Below, in pieces: positions 1 to 7,405 of a DNA stretch of 14,592 nucleotides (the stretch's first letter is position 1; each line of letters opens with the position of its first letter). The translations under genes and the position numbers were made by a program. Source of the DNA: JAZDDE01 sp039714435 (GTDB taxonomy: Bacteria > Gemmatimonadota > Gemmatimonadetes > Palauibacterales > Palauibacteraceae); assembly GCA_039714435.1 (NCBI GenBank), contig JBDLJJ010000064.1, forward strand, positions 1 to 14,592, read 5' to 3'. Below the pieces are notes generated by a model. It was not told the origin of the DNA. It did no database searches and saw nothing but the letters and a program-made list of their open reading frames with translations.

Positions 1-23
1 GATCGTAGTTTCGCGGTGAAGTC

Positions 24-60
24 GAGGCCGGTCTCCCAGATTTGGGCGGGCCGGCCTCTT
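24..60 (+). terminator. Strong GC-rich hairpin, possible terminator of the upstream gene
   Basis: GAGGCCGG at 24-31 pairs perfectly with CCGGCCTC at 51-58, and the loop holds a second short pair, CCCA at 35-38 with TGGG. The bases that follow (TTCGCTT) are only weakly T-rich, so this is a plausible but not classical intrinsic terminator. It would separate leuB from whatever lies upstream of the window. Bases 68-110 contain short direct repeats around GGCCTG(C/T)TCGCGG (68-80 and 98-110) and no gene I recognise. Confidence 0.4.
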
Positions 61-119
61 CGCTTGCGGCCTGCTCGCGGCTTGTGGCCTGACCTGTGGC
101 CTGTTCGCGGAGGCGGCGC

Positions 120-1169
120 TTGATACGCGTGGCGCTCATTCCTGGCGACGGAATCGGTCCCGAGGTAGTGCGCGAGGCGAGGCGAGTCCTCGATGCCGCG
201 GCCGAGGCCGGTGTGTCGATCTCCTTCGAGGAGTTTCCGCACGGGGCCGATCATTATCTGGCCACCGGAGAGACGCTGGGCGAGGAGACGTTCGGGAGGC
301 TCCGGGACGACTTCGATGCTATCTTACTCGGCGCCGTCGGCGACTCCCGCGTTCCGGACGGAAGACACGCCCGGGACATTCTGCTCGGCCTGCGGTTTCG
401 CCTCGACCTGTTCATTAACTTGCGGCCCGCGAAACTCAGGCTGCGGGAGCTGTCACCTCTGCGCCTGGCCGATGGGGCGGATATCGATTTCGTCATCTTC
501 CGGGAGAACACGGAGGGGCTGTATACGGGGGCCGGAAGCGTCACGGGCGCAGGAACCCCGGACGAACGAGCCGTAAGCGAGGCGATCGCGACGCGTTTCG
601 GCGTGGAACGCATTGTTCGGGCAGCCTTCGAACACGCCCGCGAACACGGGATCGAACGAGTCACGCTGGGCGACAAGGCCAACGCCGTGCCTCATGTGTA
701 CGGGTTATGGCGCAGGGTGTTTACCGAAGTGGCCGATGAGTATTCCGACATTCAGTCGGAGATGGCCTACGTGGACGCCCTGGCCATGCAGTTGGTTCGT
801 GATCCGGGCCGGTTCGGAGTGGTGGTGACGAGCAATCTGCTCGGCGACATCCTGTCGGATCTGGCCGCCGAGCTCGTGGGGGGAATGGGGCTGGCGCCGT
901 CAGCCAACCTGAACCCGGCCGGGGGAGCGCTGTACGAGCCGGTTCACGGCAGTGCGCCCGATATCGCCGGCAAGGGCGAGGCCAACCCGATGGCCGCTAT
1001 TCTGTGCGCGGCCATGCTGCTCCGGGACGGCGGTGCGGCTGAAGTGGCTGACCGGATCGAAAACGCGGTAGACGAGGCGCTGCGGACAGGCATCCGAACG
1101 CCTGATGTCGGCGGTACGTCGACGACCAGCGAAGTGGGGAGCTGGATAGCGGACAGAATCCGCGCCTAG
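120..1169 (+). CDS. leuB: 3-isopropylmalate dehydrogenase-type decarboxylating dehydrogenase
   Basis: Predicted cytoplasmic NAD-dependent oxidative decarboxylase of the isopropylmalate/isocitrate/homoisocitrate family; in leucine synthesis it converts 3-isopropylmalate to 2-ketoisocaproate. Seen, numbered from the TTG at 120 (349 residues): the N-terminal ALIPGDGIGPEV; ENTEGLY at 129-135 with the catalytic Tyr; Lys186 in GDKANAVPH; metal-binding aspartates at 219, 243 and 247 (VDALAMQ, GDILSD); and HGSAPDIAGKGEANP at 276-290, whose Asp is typical of NAD rather than NADP use. The substrate helix reads DILLGLR, with a Leu-Leu pair as in LeuB. ENTEGLY, however, is more typical of homoisocitrate and isocitrate enzymes, so the exact substrate is less sure than the family. 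Start choice: GGAGG at 109-113 lies six bases before TTG 120, whereas the longer GTG at 96 has no such site. No other leu gene is visible. Confidence 0.8.
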   Translation: MIRVALIPGDGIGPEVVREARRVLDAAAEAGVSISFEEFPHGADHYLATGETLGEETFGRLRDDFDAILLGAVGDSRVPDGRHARDILLGLRFRLDLFINLRPAKLRLRELSPLRLADGADIDFVIFRENTEGLYTGAGSVTGAGTPDERAVSEAIATRFGVERIVRAAFEHAREHGIERVTLGDKANAVPHVYGLWRRVFTEVADEYSDIQSEMAYVDALAMQLVRDPGRFGVVVTSNLLGDILSDLAAELVGGMGLAPSANLNPAGGALYEPVHGSAPDIAGKGEANPMAAILCAAMLLRDGGAAEVADRIENAVDEALRTGIRTPDVGGTSTTSEVGSWIADRIRA

Positions 1170-1232
1170 CTCCGAGAAACACAAGCCGCCGCCTGCCCGT
1201 AAGCATGGACGGCGCTACTGATAACAGAATGG

Positions 1233-1262
1233 CGGAGCGCGCCTCACAGCGGAGCGCACCTC
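1233..1262. repeat. 13-bp direct repeat in the spacer before the thiolase
   Basis: CGGAGCGCGCCTC at 1233-1245 and CGGAGCGCACCTC at 1250-1262 match at 12 of 13 positions. They lie in the 117-base spacer between leuB and the thiolase, where the promoter of the acyl-CoA operon would be expected. They could be a regulator binding pair or chance in GC-rich DNA. I see no convincing -35/-10 pair in the spacer. Confidence 0.3.
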
Positions 1263-1286
1263 GCCTGTCGCATACATGGGGGAAGC

Positions 1287-2474
1287 ATGAGTGATCGCAG
1301 CGTGGTATTCCTATCCGCAGTCCGTACACCTTTCGGAACCTTCGGTGGAAGCCTCAAGGACTTTTCAGCCAATGACCTGGGCGTCCTGGCTTCCGAAGCG
1401 GCTCTCGAGCGCTCGGCCGTAGAGGCCAGTGATGTGGGCCACGTCTTTTTCGGTAACGTCCTCCAGACGTCGGCCGACGCGATCTACGCCGCCCGGCACA
1501 TCGGGCTGCGTTCAGGCCTGCCCATCGAAACACCGGCGCTCACTCTGAACCGGTTGTGCGGCTCGGGCTTTCAGGCCGTGGTGAACAGCGCTCAGGACAT
1601 TCTGATGGGCCAGTCGGAGGTCTGCCTCAGTGGCGGCACCGAATCGATGAGCCAGGCGCCTCACGTAGTCCGCGGGGCCCGCTGGGGCATACGTCTCGGG
1701 CCGGCGGCACCCTTCGAGGACTCTCTGTGGGAAGCACTTACGGATCCCTACGCCGGGTGCTCCATGGCGGAGACGGCCGAGAACCTGGCCGAGGAATACG
1801 ACATCAGCCGCACCGAGGTGGACGAGTACGCTGTTCGAAGCCAGCAGCTGGCCAAGAAAGCGTGGGACGAAGGCCGGTTCAGCGACGAGGTCGTGTCCGT
1901 CACGATCAAGAAGAGGCGCAAGGAAATCGAATTCGCGATCGATGAGCACATGCGGCCCGATACGACTCTAGAGGCGCTGTCTGGTCTGCGACCCTACTTC
2001 AAGGAAGACGGCCTGGTGACGGCTGGTAACGCGAGCGGGATCGGCGACGGAGCCGCGGCCCTCGTGCTGGCCAGTTCGGAGTACGCTCAGTCCCATGGGC
2101 TCGACCCGATCGGCGAACTGATTTCATGGGGCATTGCGGGGGTGCCTCCCCGTACGATGGGCATCGGTCCGGCCCCAGCCTCCAGGCAGGCGCTCGAGCG
2201 GGCCGGACTGACCCTGGACGACATTGACCTGATCGAGGTCAACGAGGCTTTCGCGCCCCAATACGTGGCGGTCGAACGCGAGCTCGGCCTCGACCGGGAG
2301 CGCGTCAACGTAAACGGAGGCGCCATCGCGATTACGCACCCGCTCGGGGCCACCGGAGCGCGCATCACGACCCACCTGCTGCACGAGCTCAAGCGGCGGG
2401 GCGGGGGACTCGGTCTCGGATCGGCCTGCATCGGCGGAGGTCAGGGGATCGCGGTCATCGTAAAGGTCAGGTAA
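1287..2474 (+). CDS. Thiolase (acetyl-CoA C-acyltransferase, ACAA2-like)
   Basis: Cytoplasmic thiolase of 395 residues that interconverts acyl-CoA plus acetyl-CoA with 3-ketoacyl-CoA. Seen: the nucleophile Cys91 in LNRLCGSGFQ; GGTESMSQAP near 117-125; NEAF at 319-322; His351 in the HPLG loop; and the second catalytic Cys381 in SACIGGGQG. All catalytic residues are present and the length is standard. The LCGSGFQ version of the active-site loop and the MGIGPAPA and APQYVAVE segments resemble mitochondrial-type ACAA2 thiolases more than PhaA, where LCASGM-type loops are usual. That comparison is from memory of the families. The loop reads ITHPLG where GHPLG is the norm, an unusual Gly-to-Thr change next to the catalytic His. 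GGGGGA just before the ATG is the ribosome binding site. It is the first gene of a five-gene operon with 3-hydroxybutyryl-CoA dehydrogenase, so a short-chain acetoacetyl-CoA role is likely. Confidence 0.93.
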   Translation: MSDRSVVFLSAVRTPFGTFGGSLKDFSANDLGVLASEAALERSAVEASDVGHVFFGNVLQTSADAIYAARHIGLRSGLPIETPALTLNRLCGSGFQAVVNSAQDILMGQSEVCLSGGTESMSQAPHVVRGARWGIRLGPAAPFEDSLWEALTDPYAGCSMAETAENLAEEYDISRTEVDEYAVRSQQLAKKAWDEGRFSDEVVSVTIKKRRKEIEFAIDEHMRPDTTLEALSGLRPYFKEDGLVTAGNASGIGDGAAALVLASSEYAQSHGLDPIGELISWGIAGVPPRTMGIGPAPASRQALERAGLTLDDIDLIEVNEAFAPQYVAVERELGLDRERVNVNGGAIAITHPLGATGARITTHLLHELKRRGGGLGLGSACIGGGQGIAVIVKVR

Positions 2475-2476
2475 CC

Positions 2477-3451
2477 ATGGACGTAATACTAGCCGTCATA
2501 GCCATCGCCGGGACCGGAATCCTGGCTACAAGCCTGCGTGTCCTGCGGGAATACGAGCGCGGAGTTGTATTCCGGCTCGGCCGGGTGAAACCAGTCCGCG
2601 GTCCCGGACTGATTTTCCTGGTCCCGCTCGGGATCGAACGAATGAACAGGGTGGGCCTGCGCATCATCGCGATGGACATTCCGCCTCAGGATGTGATCAC
2701 GCGCGACAACGTCAGCGTGAAGGTGAATGCCGTGCTGTACTTTCGGGTGTCGGATCCGAAGAAGGCCATCCTGGAGATCGAGGATTACCTGTTCGCCACC
2801 TCCCAGCTGGCGCAGACGACGCTGCGTTCAGTGATCGGACAGGCTGAGCTGGACGAATTGCTCGCCGAGCGGGAGAAGTTCAACCAGATCCTGCGCGACA
2901 TCATCGATGAAGGTACGGACGCCTGGGGAATAGACGTGACTGCGGTGGAGGTGAAGGATGTCGACCTTCCACACGAAATGAAGCGCGCCATGGCGAGGCA
3001 GGCGGAGGCGGAGCGCGAACGCCGGGCCAAGGTCATTAACGCGGAGGGCGAACTCCAGGCTGCGACCAAGCTCAAAGACGCGGCCCGCCTTCTCAGCTCG
3101 CAGCCGGCGTCTCTGCAGTTGCGCTTCCTGCAGACCGCCTCGGAGATCGCGGCCGAGAACAACTCCACGACCCTGTTTCCTCTTCCGCTCGAGTTCTTCA
3201 GCGCCATGGGGAAGACGCTGAGAGGCGAACAGGGCGAACAGAGCGAGGAGAGCTTCGCCGAGCTGGAGGCACGGGCCCGAAGAGCGGCCGAGGATGCCAG
3301 CCAGTCTTCTTCTCATCTCGTCCCACCGGCGGTGGACGCGGCCGCCAGGCTGGGCGCAGGTGGGTCTGCTGCGGACAGCGAACTGGACACGGCCGGCCGG
3401 GAAGGGCTGAAATCCAGGCCTGACCGCTCCGGCTCCGGCTCTACCGGCTAG
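2477..3451 (+). CDS. SPFH/band 7 membrane protein (stomatin/slipin type)
   Basis: Inner-membrane scaffold protein of 324 residues. Seen: one N-terminal membrane segment (about residues 3-20); the stomatin signature EYERGVVFRLGR at 25-36; an SPFH domain from about 30 to 190, with the typical DNVSVKVNAVLYFRV strand near 77-91; an Ala/Glu/Arg-rich helix likely to form a coiled coil at 166-200 (MARQAEAERERRAKVINAEGE); then a conserved-looking LQLRFLQT segment. The last 75 residues are low-complexity, rich in Ser, Gly, Ala and Glu, and longer than in a minimal slipin. Known: such proteins oligomerise on membranes and organise or control proteases and lipid domains. The usual NfeD partner is absent; instead the next gene encodes an unrecognised small membrane protein. 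It starts two bases after the thiolase stop, so it is cotranscribed and probably translationally coupled to it. Confidence 0.9.
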   Translation: MDVILAVIAIAGTGILATSLRVLREYERGVVFRLGRVKPVRGPGLIFLVPLGIERMNRVGLRIIAMDIPPQDVITRDNVSVKVNAVLYFRVSDPKKAILEIEDYLFATSQLAQTTLRSVIGQAELDELLAEREKFNQILRDIIDEGTDAWGIDVTAVEVKDVDLPHEMKRAMARQAEAERERRAKVINAEGELQAATKLKDAARLLSSQPASLQLRFLQTASEIAAENNSTTLFPLPLEFFSAMGKTLRGEQGEQSEESFAELEARARRAAEDASQSSSHLVPPAVDAAARLGAGGSAADSELDTAGREGLKSRPDRSGSGSTG

Positions 3452-3455
3452 CGCG

Positions 3456-4319
3456 ATGTCGCCTGATCACGATTCCCTGGCCCAGCCACCGGCCCTGTCC
3501 GGCATTCCTCCCGGCCCTGATCTGTCGGGCCGGCAGCTGGAGGCTGTGATCCAGAGGGCGGCCGAGCTTCAGCTGCACCGAACTGAAGCCGCCGATCGGC
3601 TGAGCGACGACGAGGTTGTGCGCATCGCGGACGAGGTCGGCCTTGAGGAGCGCTACGTGCGCCAGGCCCTGGCCGAGACACGCGCCAACGCCCTCGTTCC
3701 CTCAAGGCCATCCGACAGAAGCCTGGCGGTTCGGGCCTGGGGCAGCGCACATGTGCAGTTCACGCGAGTCGTGACAGGATCCCCGGCGCAGGTTCTGTCC
3801 AAGCTCGAAGAGTACTTCGAGGCGCAGGCTACTCTGCGCCGAGTGCGTGATCAGCGTGAGCGCCAGATCTGGGAGCCGGCCACCGACCTTCTGAGTCAGC
3901 TGCAGCGTGGGTTCGATGTGGGAGGCAAGGGATACGAGCTGGCCAAAGCTCGCCGCGTAGAGGTGATGGTCGAGCCGCTGGAGAGCGATCGCTCCCTGGT
4001 TACTCTGCGGGCTGATCTTTCCAATCAGCGCAGGGGTCATGCCATCGGCTGGCTAATAGGAGCGGCCGCGATAGGAGCCCCGGTCGCGGCGATCCTGATA
4101 GCGCAGGCCGGATTTCCACCGCTGCTTACGCTACCCCTGAGCGGCGCTGTGGCGGGTCTCGCCACCCTTTTCACCAGGGCGACGTTCCGCCGGCAGCGGG
4201 CAAAGGTCGAAATCGTCATCGAGGGTCTGCTCGATAGGATAGAGCGAGGTTCGGAGCTGTCGGTCGTGCGAAGACGCACCTGGAGCCAGCGGCTGGCCGG
4301 CCTGTTCGAGGACAACTAG
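3456..4319 (+). CDS. Unrecognised protein with a C-terminal pair of membrane segments
   Basis: Protein of 287 residues that I cannot assign to a named family. Seen: a helical N-terminal module at about 25-75 (AVIQRAAELQ ... LSDDEVVRIADEVGL, then EERYVRQALAE), which looks like a small helical domain with a turn; a soluble middle at about 95-190 with alternating strands and helices; and two hydrophobic segments at about 196-217 and 221-240 separated by a short Pro-rich loop (GFPPLLTLP), forming a membrane hairpin. The last 45 residues are basic and helical. From memory, similar N-terminal modules joined to two-segment membrane domains occur in several proteins of Gemmatimonadota; this is unchecked. 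It lies four bases after the slipin gene and 15 bases before the dehydrogenase, so it may be the slipin's partner in place of NfeD. That role is an inference from position only. Confidence 0.75.
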   Translation: MSPDHDSLAQPPALSGIPPGPDLSGRQLEAVIQRAAELQLHRTEAADRLSDDEVVRIADEVGLEERYVRQALAETRANALVPSRPSDRSLAVRAWGSAHVQFTRVVTGSPAQVLSKLEEYFEAQATLRRVRDQRERQIWEPATDLLSQLQRGFDVGGKGYELAKARRVEVMVEPLESDRSLVTLRADLSNQRRGHAIGWLIGAAAIGAPVAAILIAQAGFPPLLTLPLSGAVAGLATLFTRATFRRQRAKVEIVIEGLLDRIERGSELSVVRRRTWSQRLAGLFEDN

Positions 4320-4334
4320 AAAAGGAGCCAGGCG

Positions 4335-5225
4335 TTGAGTGACATAAACAAGGTAGGCGTCGTCGGATGCGGCTTGATGGGGCGTGGTATCGCGCAGGTA
4401 TGCGCGGCGGCCGGGTACGAAACTGTCGTGCGCGAAGTCTCCGCGGAGTTTCTGGAGCGGGGCATGGCCGCGATCGAGAAGGGTCTCGGCAAGGCAGTGG
4501 AGAAAGGCAAGCTGGAGGAGTCGGCCAGAGACGAGACCTGGTCGCGCCTCACCGGAACCACCGATGTGGCGGATCTGGCGGACTGTGATCTGATCATCGA
4601 GGCCATCATCGAGGACATAGATGTCAAGAAGGAATTGTACGGCTCGTTGGACGGGCTCTGTCCGGAGCACACGGTGTTCGCCTCGAATACGTCCAGCCTG
4701 ACGATCACTGAGATGGCCGCGGCTACGAGCCGGCCGGACCGCTTCGTGGGTCTTCATTTCTTCAACCCCGTACCCGTCATGAAGCTTGTCGAGGTGGTGC
4801 GCTCCGGCACCACGTCGCAGGCTACGTTCGACGCGGCTTTCGCCTTTGCCCGCTCCGTGGGCAAGACTCCGATCGCCTGCCGCGACAACTCGGGCTTCGT
4901 CGTGAACCGCCTGCTGGTGCCGTACATGCTGGACGCGATCAGGGCCTATGAGGAAGGCATCGGTTCGATCGAGGACATCGATACAGGAATGAAGCTCGGC
5001 TGCGGTTATCCCATGGGGCCCTTCATGCTGGGCGACTACGTGGGCCTGGATACGCTGTACTTCATCACCGAGATCATGTACGACGAGTACCGCGAGAAAC
5101 GGTTCTCCTCTCCCGCCCTGCTCAAGCGCATGTATCTGGCCGGGCACCACGGCCGGAAGGCGGGCAAAGGGTTCTACGATTACAGCGGCGACGAGCCGGT
5201 CGTCAGCGATTTCGTGAAGCGTTGA
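4335..5225 (+). CDS. 3-hydroxybutyryl-CoA dehydrogenase
   Basis: Cytoplasmic NAD(P)-dependent dehydrogenase of 296 residues that interconverts 3-hydroxybutyryl-CoA and acetoacetyl-CoA. Seen: the Rossmann motif GVVGCGLMGRGIAQV at 8-22; the end of strand two, VVREVS at 31-36, where an acidic residue suits NAD; SNTSSL at 117-122 with Ser120; the catalytic HFFNPVPVMKLVEVV with His141 and Glu153; Asn191 in GFVVNRLL; and a C-terminal dimerisation domain with GYPMGPFMLGDYVGLDT. All catalytic residues are present and the length matches the single-domain bacterial enzyme rather than a fused FadB. The start is a TTG: AAAGGAG at 4321-4327 is seven bases upstream and no ATG fits. Its stop overlaps the next gene by one base (TGATG). 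Together with the thiolase it gives two consecutive steps of short-chain acyl-CoA metabolism. A crotonase is missing from the operon. Possible symbols are hbd or paaH, not assigned. Confidence 0.93.
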   Translation: MSDINKVGVVGCGLMGRGIAQVCAAAGYETVVREVSAEFLERGMAAIEKGLGKAVEKGKLEESARDETWSRLTGTTDVADLADCDLIIEAIIEDIDVKKELYGSLDGLCPEHTVFASNTSSLTITEMAAATSRPDRFVGLHFFNPVPVMKLVEVVRSGTTSQATFDAAFAFARSVGKTPIACRDNSGFVVNRLLVPYMLDAIRAYEEGIGSIEDIDTGMKLGCGYPMGPFMLGDYVGLDTLYFITEIMYDEYREKRFSSPALLKRMYLAGHHGRKAGKGFYDYSGDEPVVSDFVKR

Positions 5226-5704
5226 TGACGCCAGAGGTAGAGGGCGCGAGGCCGGCAGAAGGTGCCAGCACCGCGCTGTCCGATTTTCCAGTCGTGGTGG
5301 AGGTGCCCGTCCGCTGGGCAGACATGGACGCCTTCGGCCACGTGAACAACACGCTGGTTTTCCGCTACTTCGAGTCGGCCAGAATCGTGTATCTGGAGCG
5401 CTGCGGCTTCGAGCGCTCCTACGAAGAGACGCGTATCGGACCCATTCTCCATTCCACCGCCTGCCGCTTCCGGCGGCCGCTGTTCTATCCCGACACGATT
5501 CTGGTCGGCGCCCGAACTGTCGAGCTGTACGAGGACCGGTTCATGACCCAGTACCGGGCCGTTTCGACAAAGCTCGACGAGGTGGCATCCGAGGGCTCCA
5601 GCGTCATCGTCTCCTACGACTACGACGAGGCCCGAAAGGCGCCAATTCCCGCCGCTGTCAGGGCCATGATTCTGGAACTCGATGGTGCGCGGCTGAATAG
5701 CTGA
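5225..5704 (+). CDS. 4HBT hot-dog acyl-CoA thioesterase
   Basis: Predicted cytoplasmic thioesterase of 159 residues that hydrolyses acyl-CoA to free acid and CoA. Seen: the family signature RWADMDAFGHVNN at about 30-42, including the Asp of the 4-hydroxybenzoyl-CoA thioesterase active site, followed by the long helix TLVFRYFESARIVYLE and the hot-dog strands to about residue 140. Family members are usually 130-160 residues, so it is complete. ATG 5225 overlaps the dehydrogenase stop (TGATG), which indicates coupling; a TTG at 5222 would add one residue and is less likely. As the last gene of the operon it could release product from the thiolase/dehydrogenase pathway or recycle CoA. It resembles YbgC/FadM-type proteins, but no tol-pal genes are near. 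The substrate chain length cannot be read from the sequence. Confidence 0.9.
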   Translation: MTPEVEGARPAEGASTALSDFPVVVEVPVRWADMDAFGHVNNTLVFRYFESARIVYLERCGFERSYEETRIGPILHSTACRFRRPLFYPDTILVGARTVELYEDRFMTQYRAVSTKLDEVASEGSSVIVSYDYDEARKAPIPAAVRAMILELDGARLNS

Positions 5705-5754
5705 CGCGCCGCACGCCGCCAGCCCGTTCGCGGTCGATGTCTAGCACGATCCAA

Positions 5755-6828
5755 TCAGTTTCTCAGCTTGAGACCGAATAACGCCGGAAGCGAGTCAGCT
5801 TGAGTAAGGAAATAGAATGTCTGACCATCACTGGTGTCCATAGACCAGGAGTCAAAGGGCAGACCATACGATCTTTGATATGCGCCCCGGGTGTCGTACA
5901 CATCTATCAATTCGGTCGGCTCGCCAGGATGTACGCGACGGACCGGTCGTCCCCCGAATAACATGAAGATCTCACCGTGGACGATGCTAACTGATAAAGC
6001 CGCGAACCTTGCGCTGTCGGCACCGGCAGCTCTGAGTTGCGGCGACACCTTGAAGGCGAAAGGGACGTGCTCGACATATTGGTAAGGACTGACTTGGCCC
6101 TCGTCGCCAATGAAGAAACCAGGCCCCAGCGAAAACGCAACTACCCAGAGCTCTCTTCCGGTCGTAGCGCCGGAGTATGTCGATACCCTGAGATTCTGAT
6201 CATAGCTTAGTGGCTCCGGCCAAGGATGTCTTTCAGTGCTGAGAACCTGCAATGACGACCGCGACAACCAGATCCAACCTCGATCTGGCCATGCTGTCGG
6301 GAACAGTACGCTGTCAGAAAGAGCGACGAACGCATCAGGAATGAGTCCCAGATGGCTAAGTGAAAGCTCTGATGCCAGCTGGCCATCAGCTGTTAGGACG
6401 AGGAACTTTCTGTTCTTGGAGTCGAGAATCCAAACATCGCCATTCTGTCCAACCTGAAACGCCGCCACGTTTCCGACCTCGCCTGGTCCTGCGCCCTCCA
6501 CACCGTAGCTCCACAACAAGGTGCCGTCGTGCCGGTCGATCGCACGAATGTTCTGATTAATGTCGTCCTTCACGAATAGTCGATCACCCACCACTTTCAG
6601 CGACCTCGGGACGAGAAGAGTAGTATCATTCGCATCGAGAATCTGTATAGCCAAGACGGTGTCCCAGCCAACTTGGTGAATGTTTCGGCGCGCCGTTCTT
6701 AAGACAGAGGCTTGCTCCGCACCACCGCAGCCGACTGCGATCGCTGTTGTGACGCCCACGATACACACTAGGACGATGGTATCTGTTAGTGTTAGTCTCC
6801 GCACGAGTTGCTCACGGATTCTCTCCAT
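5755..6828 (-). CDS. Putative lipoprotein, 6-bladed beta-propeller
   Basis: Exported protein of 357 residues and the last gene of the minus-strand cassette. Seen: a basic N-terminus (MERIREQLVRR), a hydrophobic core (about 17-33) and a lipobox-like AVGC with Cys34, consistent with a lipoprotein, although the n-region is long. The rest shows repeating strand units typical of NHL/6-bladed propellers, e.g. RSLKVVGDRLFVKDD, then AIDRHDGTLLWSYG, GAGPGEV, GDVWILDSKNRKFLVL and IDVYDTRGAYQRSYG. The G-x-GPGE segment is characteristic of the 6-bladed propeller families common in Bacteroidota and Gemmatimonadota. No catalytic motif is visible, so binding or scaffolding is likely. The first 17 bases overlap the end of the thioredoxin-like gene, so the two are translationally coupled. 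ATG 6828 is preferred; GTG 6831 is an alternative. It converges on the thioesterase gene with a 50-base gap. Confidence 0.85.
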   Translation of the reverse strand: MERIREQLVRRLTLTDTIVLVCIVGVTTAIAVGCGGAEQASVLRTARRNIHQVGWDTVLAIQILDANDTTLLVPRSLKVVGDRLFVKDDINQNIRAIDRHDGTLLWSYGVEGAGPGEVGNVAAFQVGQNGDVWILDSKNRKFLVLTADGQLASELSLSHLGLIPDAFVALSDSVLFPTAWPDRGWIWLSRSSLQVLSTERHPWPEPLSYDQNLRVSTYSGATTGRELWVVAFSLGPGFFIGDEGQVSPYQYVEHVPFAFKVSPQLRAAGADSARFAALSVSIVHGEIFMLFGGRPVRRVHPGEPTELIDVYDTRGAYQRSYGLPFDSWSMDTSDGQTFYFLTQADSLPALFGLKLRN

Positions 6829-7354
6829 CACCTATGCAGATGCGACGCAGCTCTCCATCGGTAGGCATCTCACTGGAGACCCTCACATCGGCTGCGACTC
6901 TGTCTTCCGTGAAGACCACACGCGTCGGTGTCGCCACAAATCCCATGCGACGAGCACTAGTTGGCCGGCCTCTTCGGTCAGCCAGTAGAAGAACGCTTCC
7001 CGTCGGCAGACCGTATTCACGTGCAAACTGCGACACCCTCTCGGGGGTTCCTTCGAAGAGATAATGAGGTTGTGCTCCCGCCCTTCGGGCTGCTGTCTCT
7101 CTCTTGTCCGCAGCGAGGCGGATGCAAGCCTGACAATTTGGGTCCATAATGAACCCAACCCAGCACCCGGCGGTCGGCCACGACCGGTCACCGTCGATCT
7201 TTACGAGAGTTCCACGGAATGTGTCGCCAGGAAGAAAGGGGTGAAGCTCTGAGTCGGATGAGAAACCGAGCCCGCGGTTTGCAAGCTGCACTGCAAGCAA
7301 GATGCCCAGTGCTCCGATAACGATACTAGAGGGGCTTCTAAGCCTGGTTAGCAT
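6812..7354 (-). CDS. Membrane-anchored thioredoxin-fold protein with CQAC motif
   Basis: Protein of 180 residues. Seen: an N-terminal membrane anchor (about 10-24) with a basic start, putting the domain outside the cytoplasm; a redox motif CQAC at 74-77 after a strand (WVGFIMDPN); and a later ATPTRVVF segment whose Pro143 matches the cis-proline loop of thioredoxin folds. Two further cysteines occur (64 and 173). Known: TlpA/ResA/MauD-type anchored proteins with CxxC reduce or form disulfides in exported proteins. The match to a thioredoxin fold rests on the CxxC, cis-Pro and strand order only; overall similarity to any named family is weak. It starts 51 bases after the stop of the six-cysteine peptide gene, and AAAGG precedes its ATG. 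The natural inference is that it acts on that peptide's disulfides. Its 3' end overlaps the propeller gene. Confidence 0.8.
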   Translation of the reverse strand: MLTRLRSPSSIVIGALGILLAVQLANRGLGFSSDSELHPFLPGDTFRGTLVKIDGDRSWPTAGCWVGFIMDPNCQACIRLAADKRETAARRAGAQPHYLFEGTPERVSQFAREYGLPTGSVLLLADRRGRPTSARRMGFVATPTRVVFTEDRVAADVRVSSEMPTDGELRRICIGDGENP

Positions 7355-7405
7355 ATGATTGCCTTTGGAGTTGACGGCGACCGGGTAGCCGCAATAGGAG
7401 CACGG

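Noticed and set aside
1..123. An open frame from base 1 ending at TGA 121-123, overlapping the leuB TTG, as the end of an upstream gene
   Set aside because: The translation is low-complexity (Arg, Gly, Pro, Trp rich), runs through a strong hairpin and local repeats, and matches no family end I know. The frame is probably open by chance in GC-rich DNA.
4131..5150. A 339-residue minus-strand open frame
   Set aside because: It lies opposite 3-hydroxybutyryl-CoA dehydrogenase, whose catalytic motifs are all intact. The reverse translation has no recognisable motif.
5762..5774. TCTCA-GCT-TGAGA hairpin as a terminator between the convergent operons
   Set aside because: The arms are only five bases, no T run follows on either strand, and it lies inside the propeller coding sequence.
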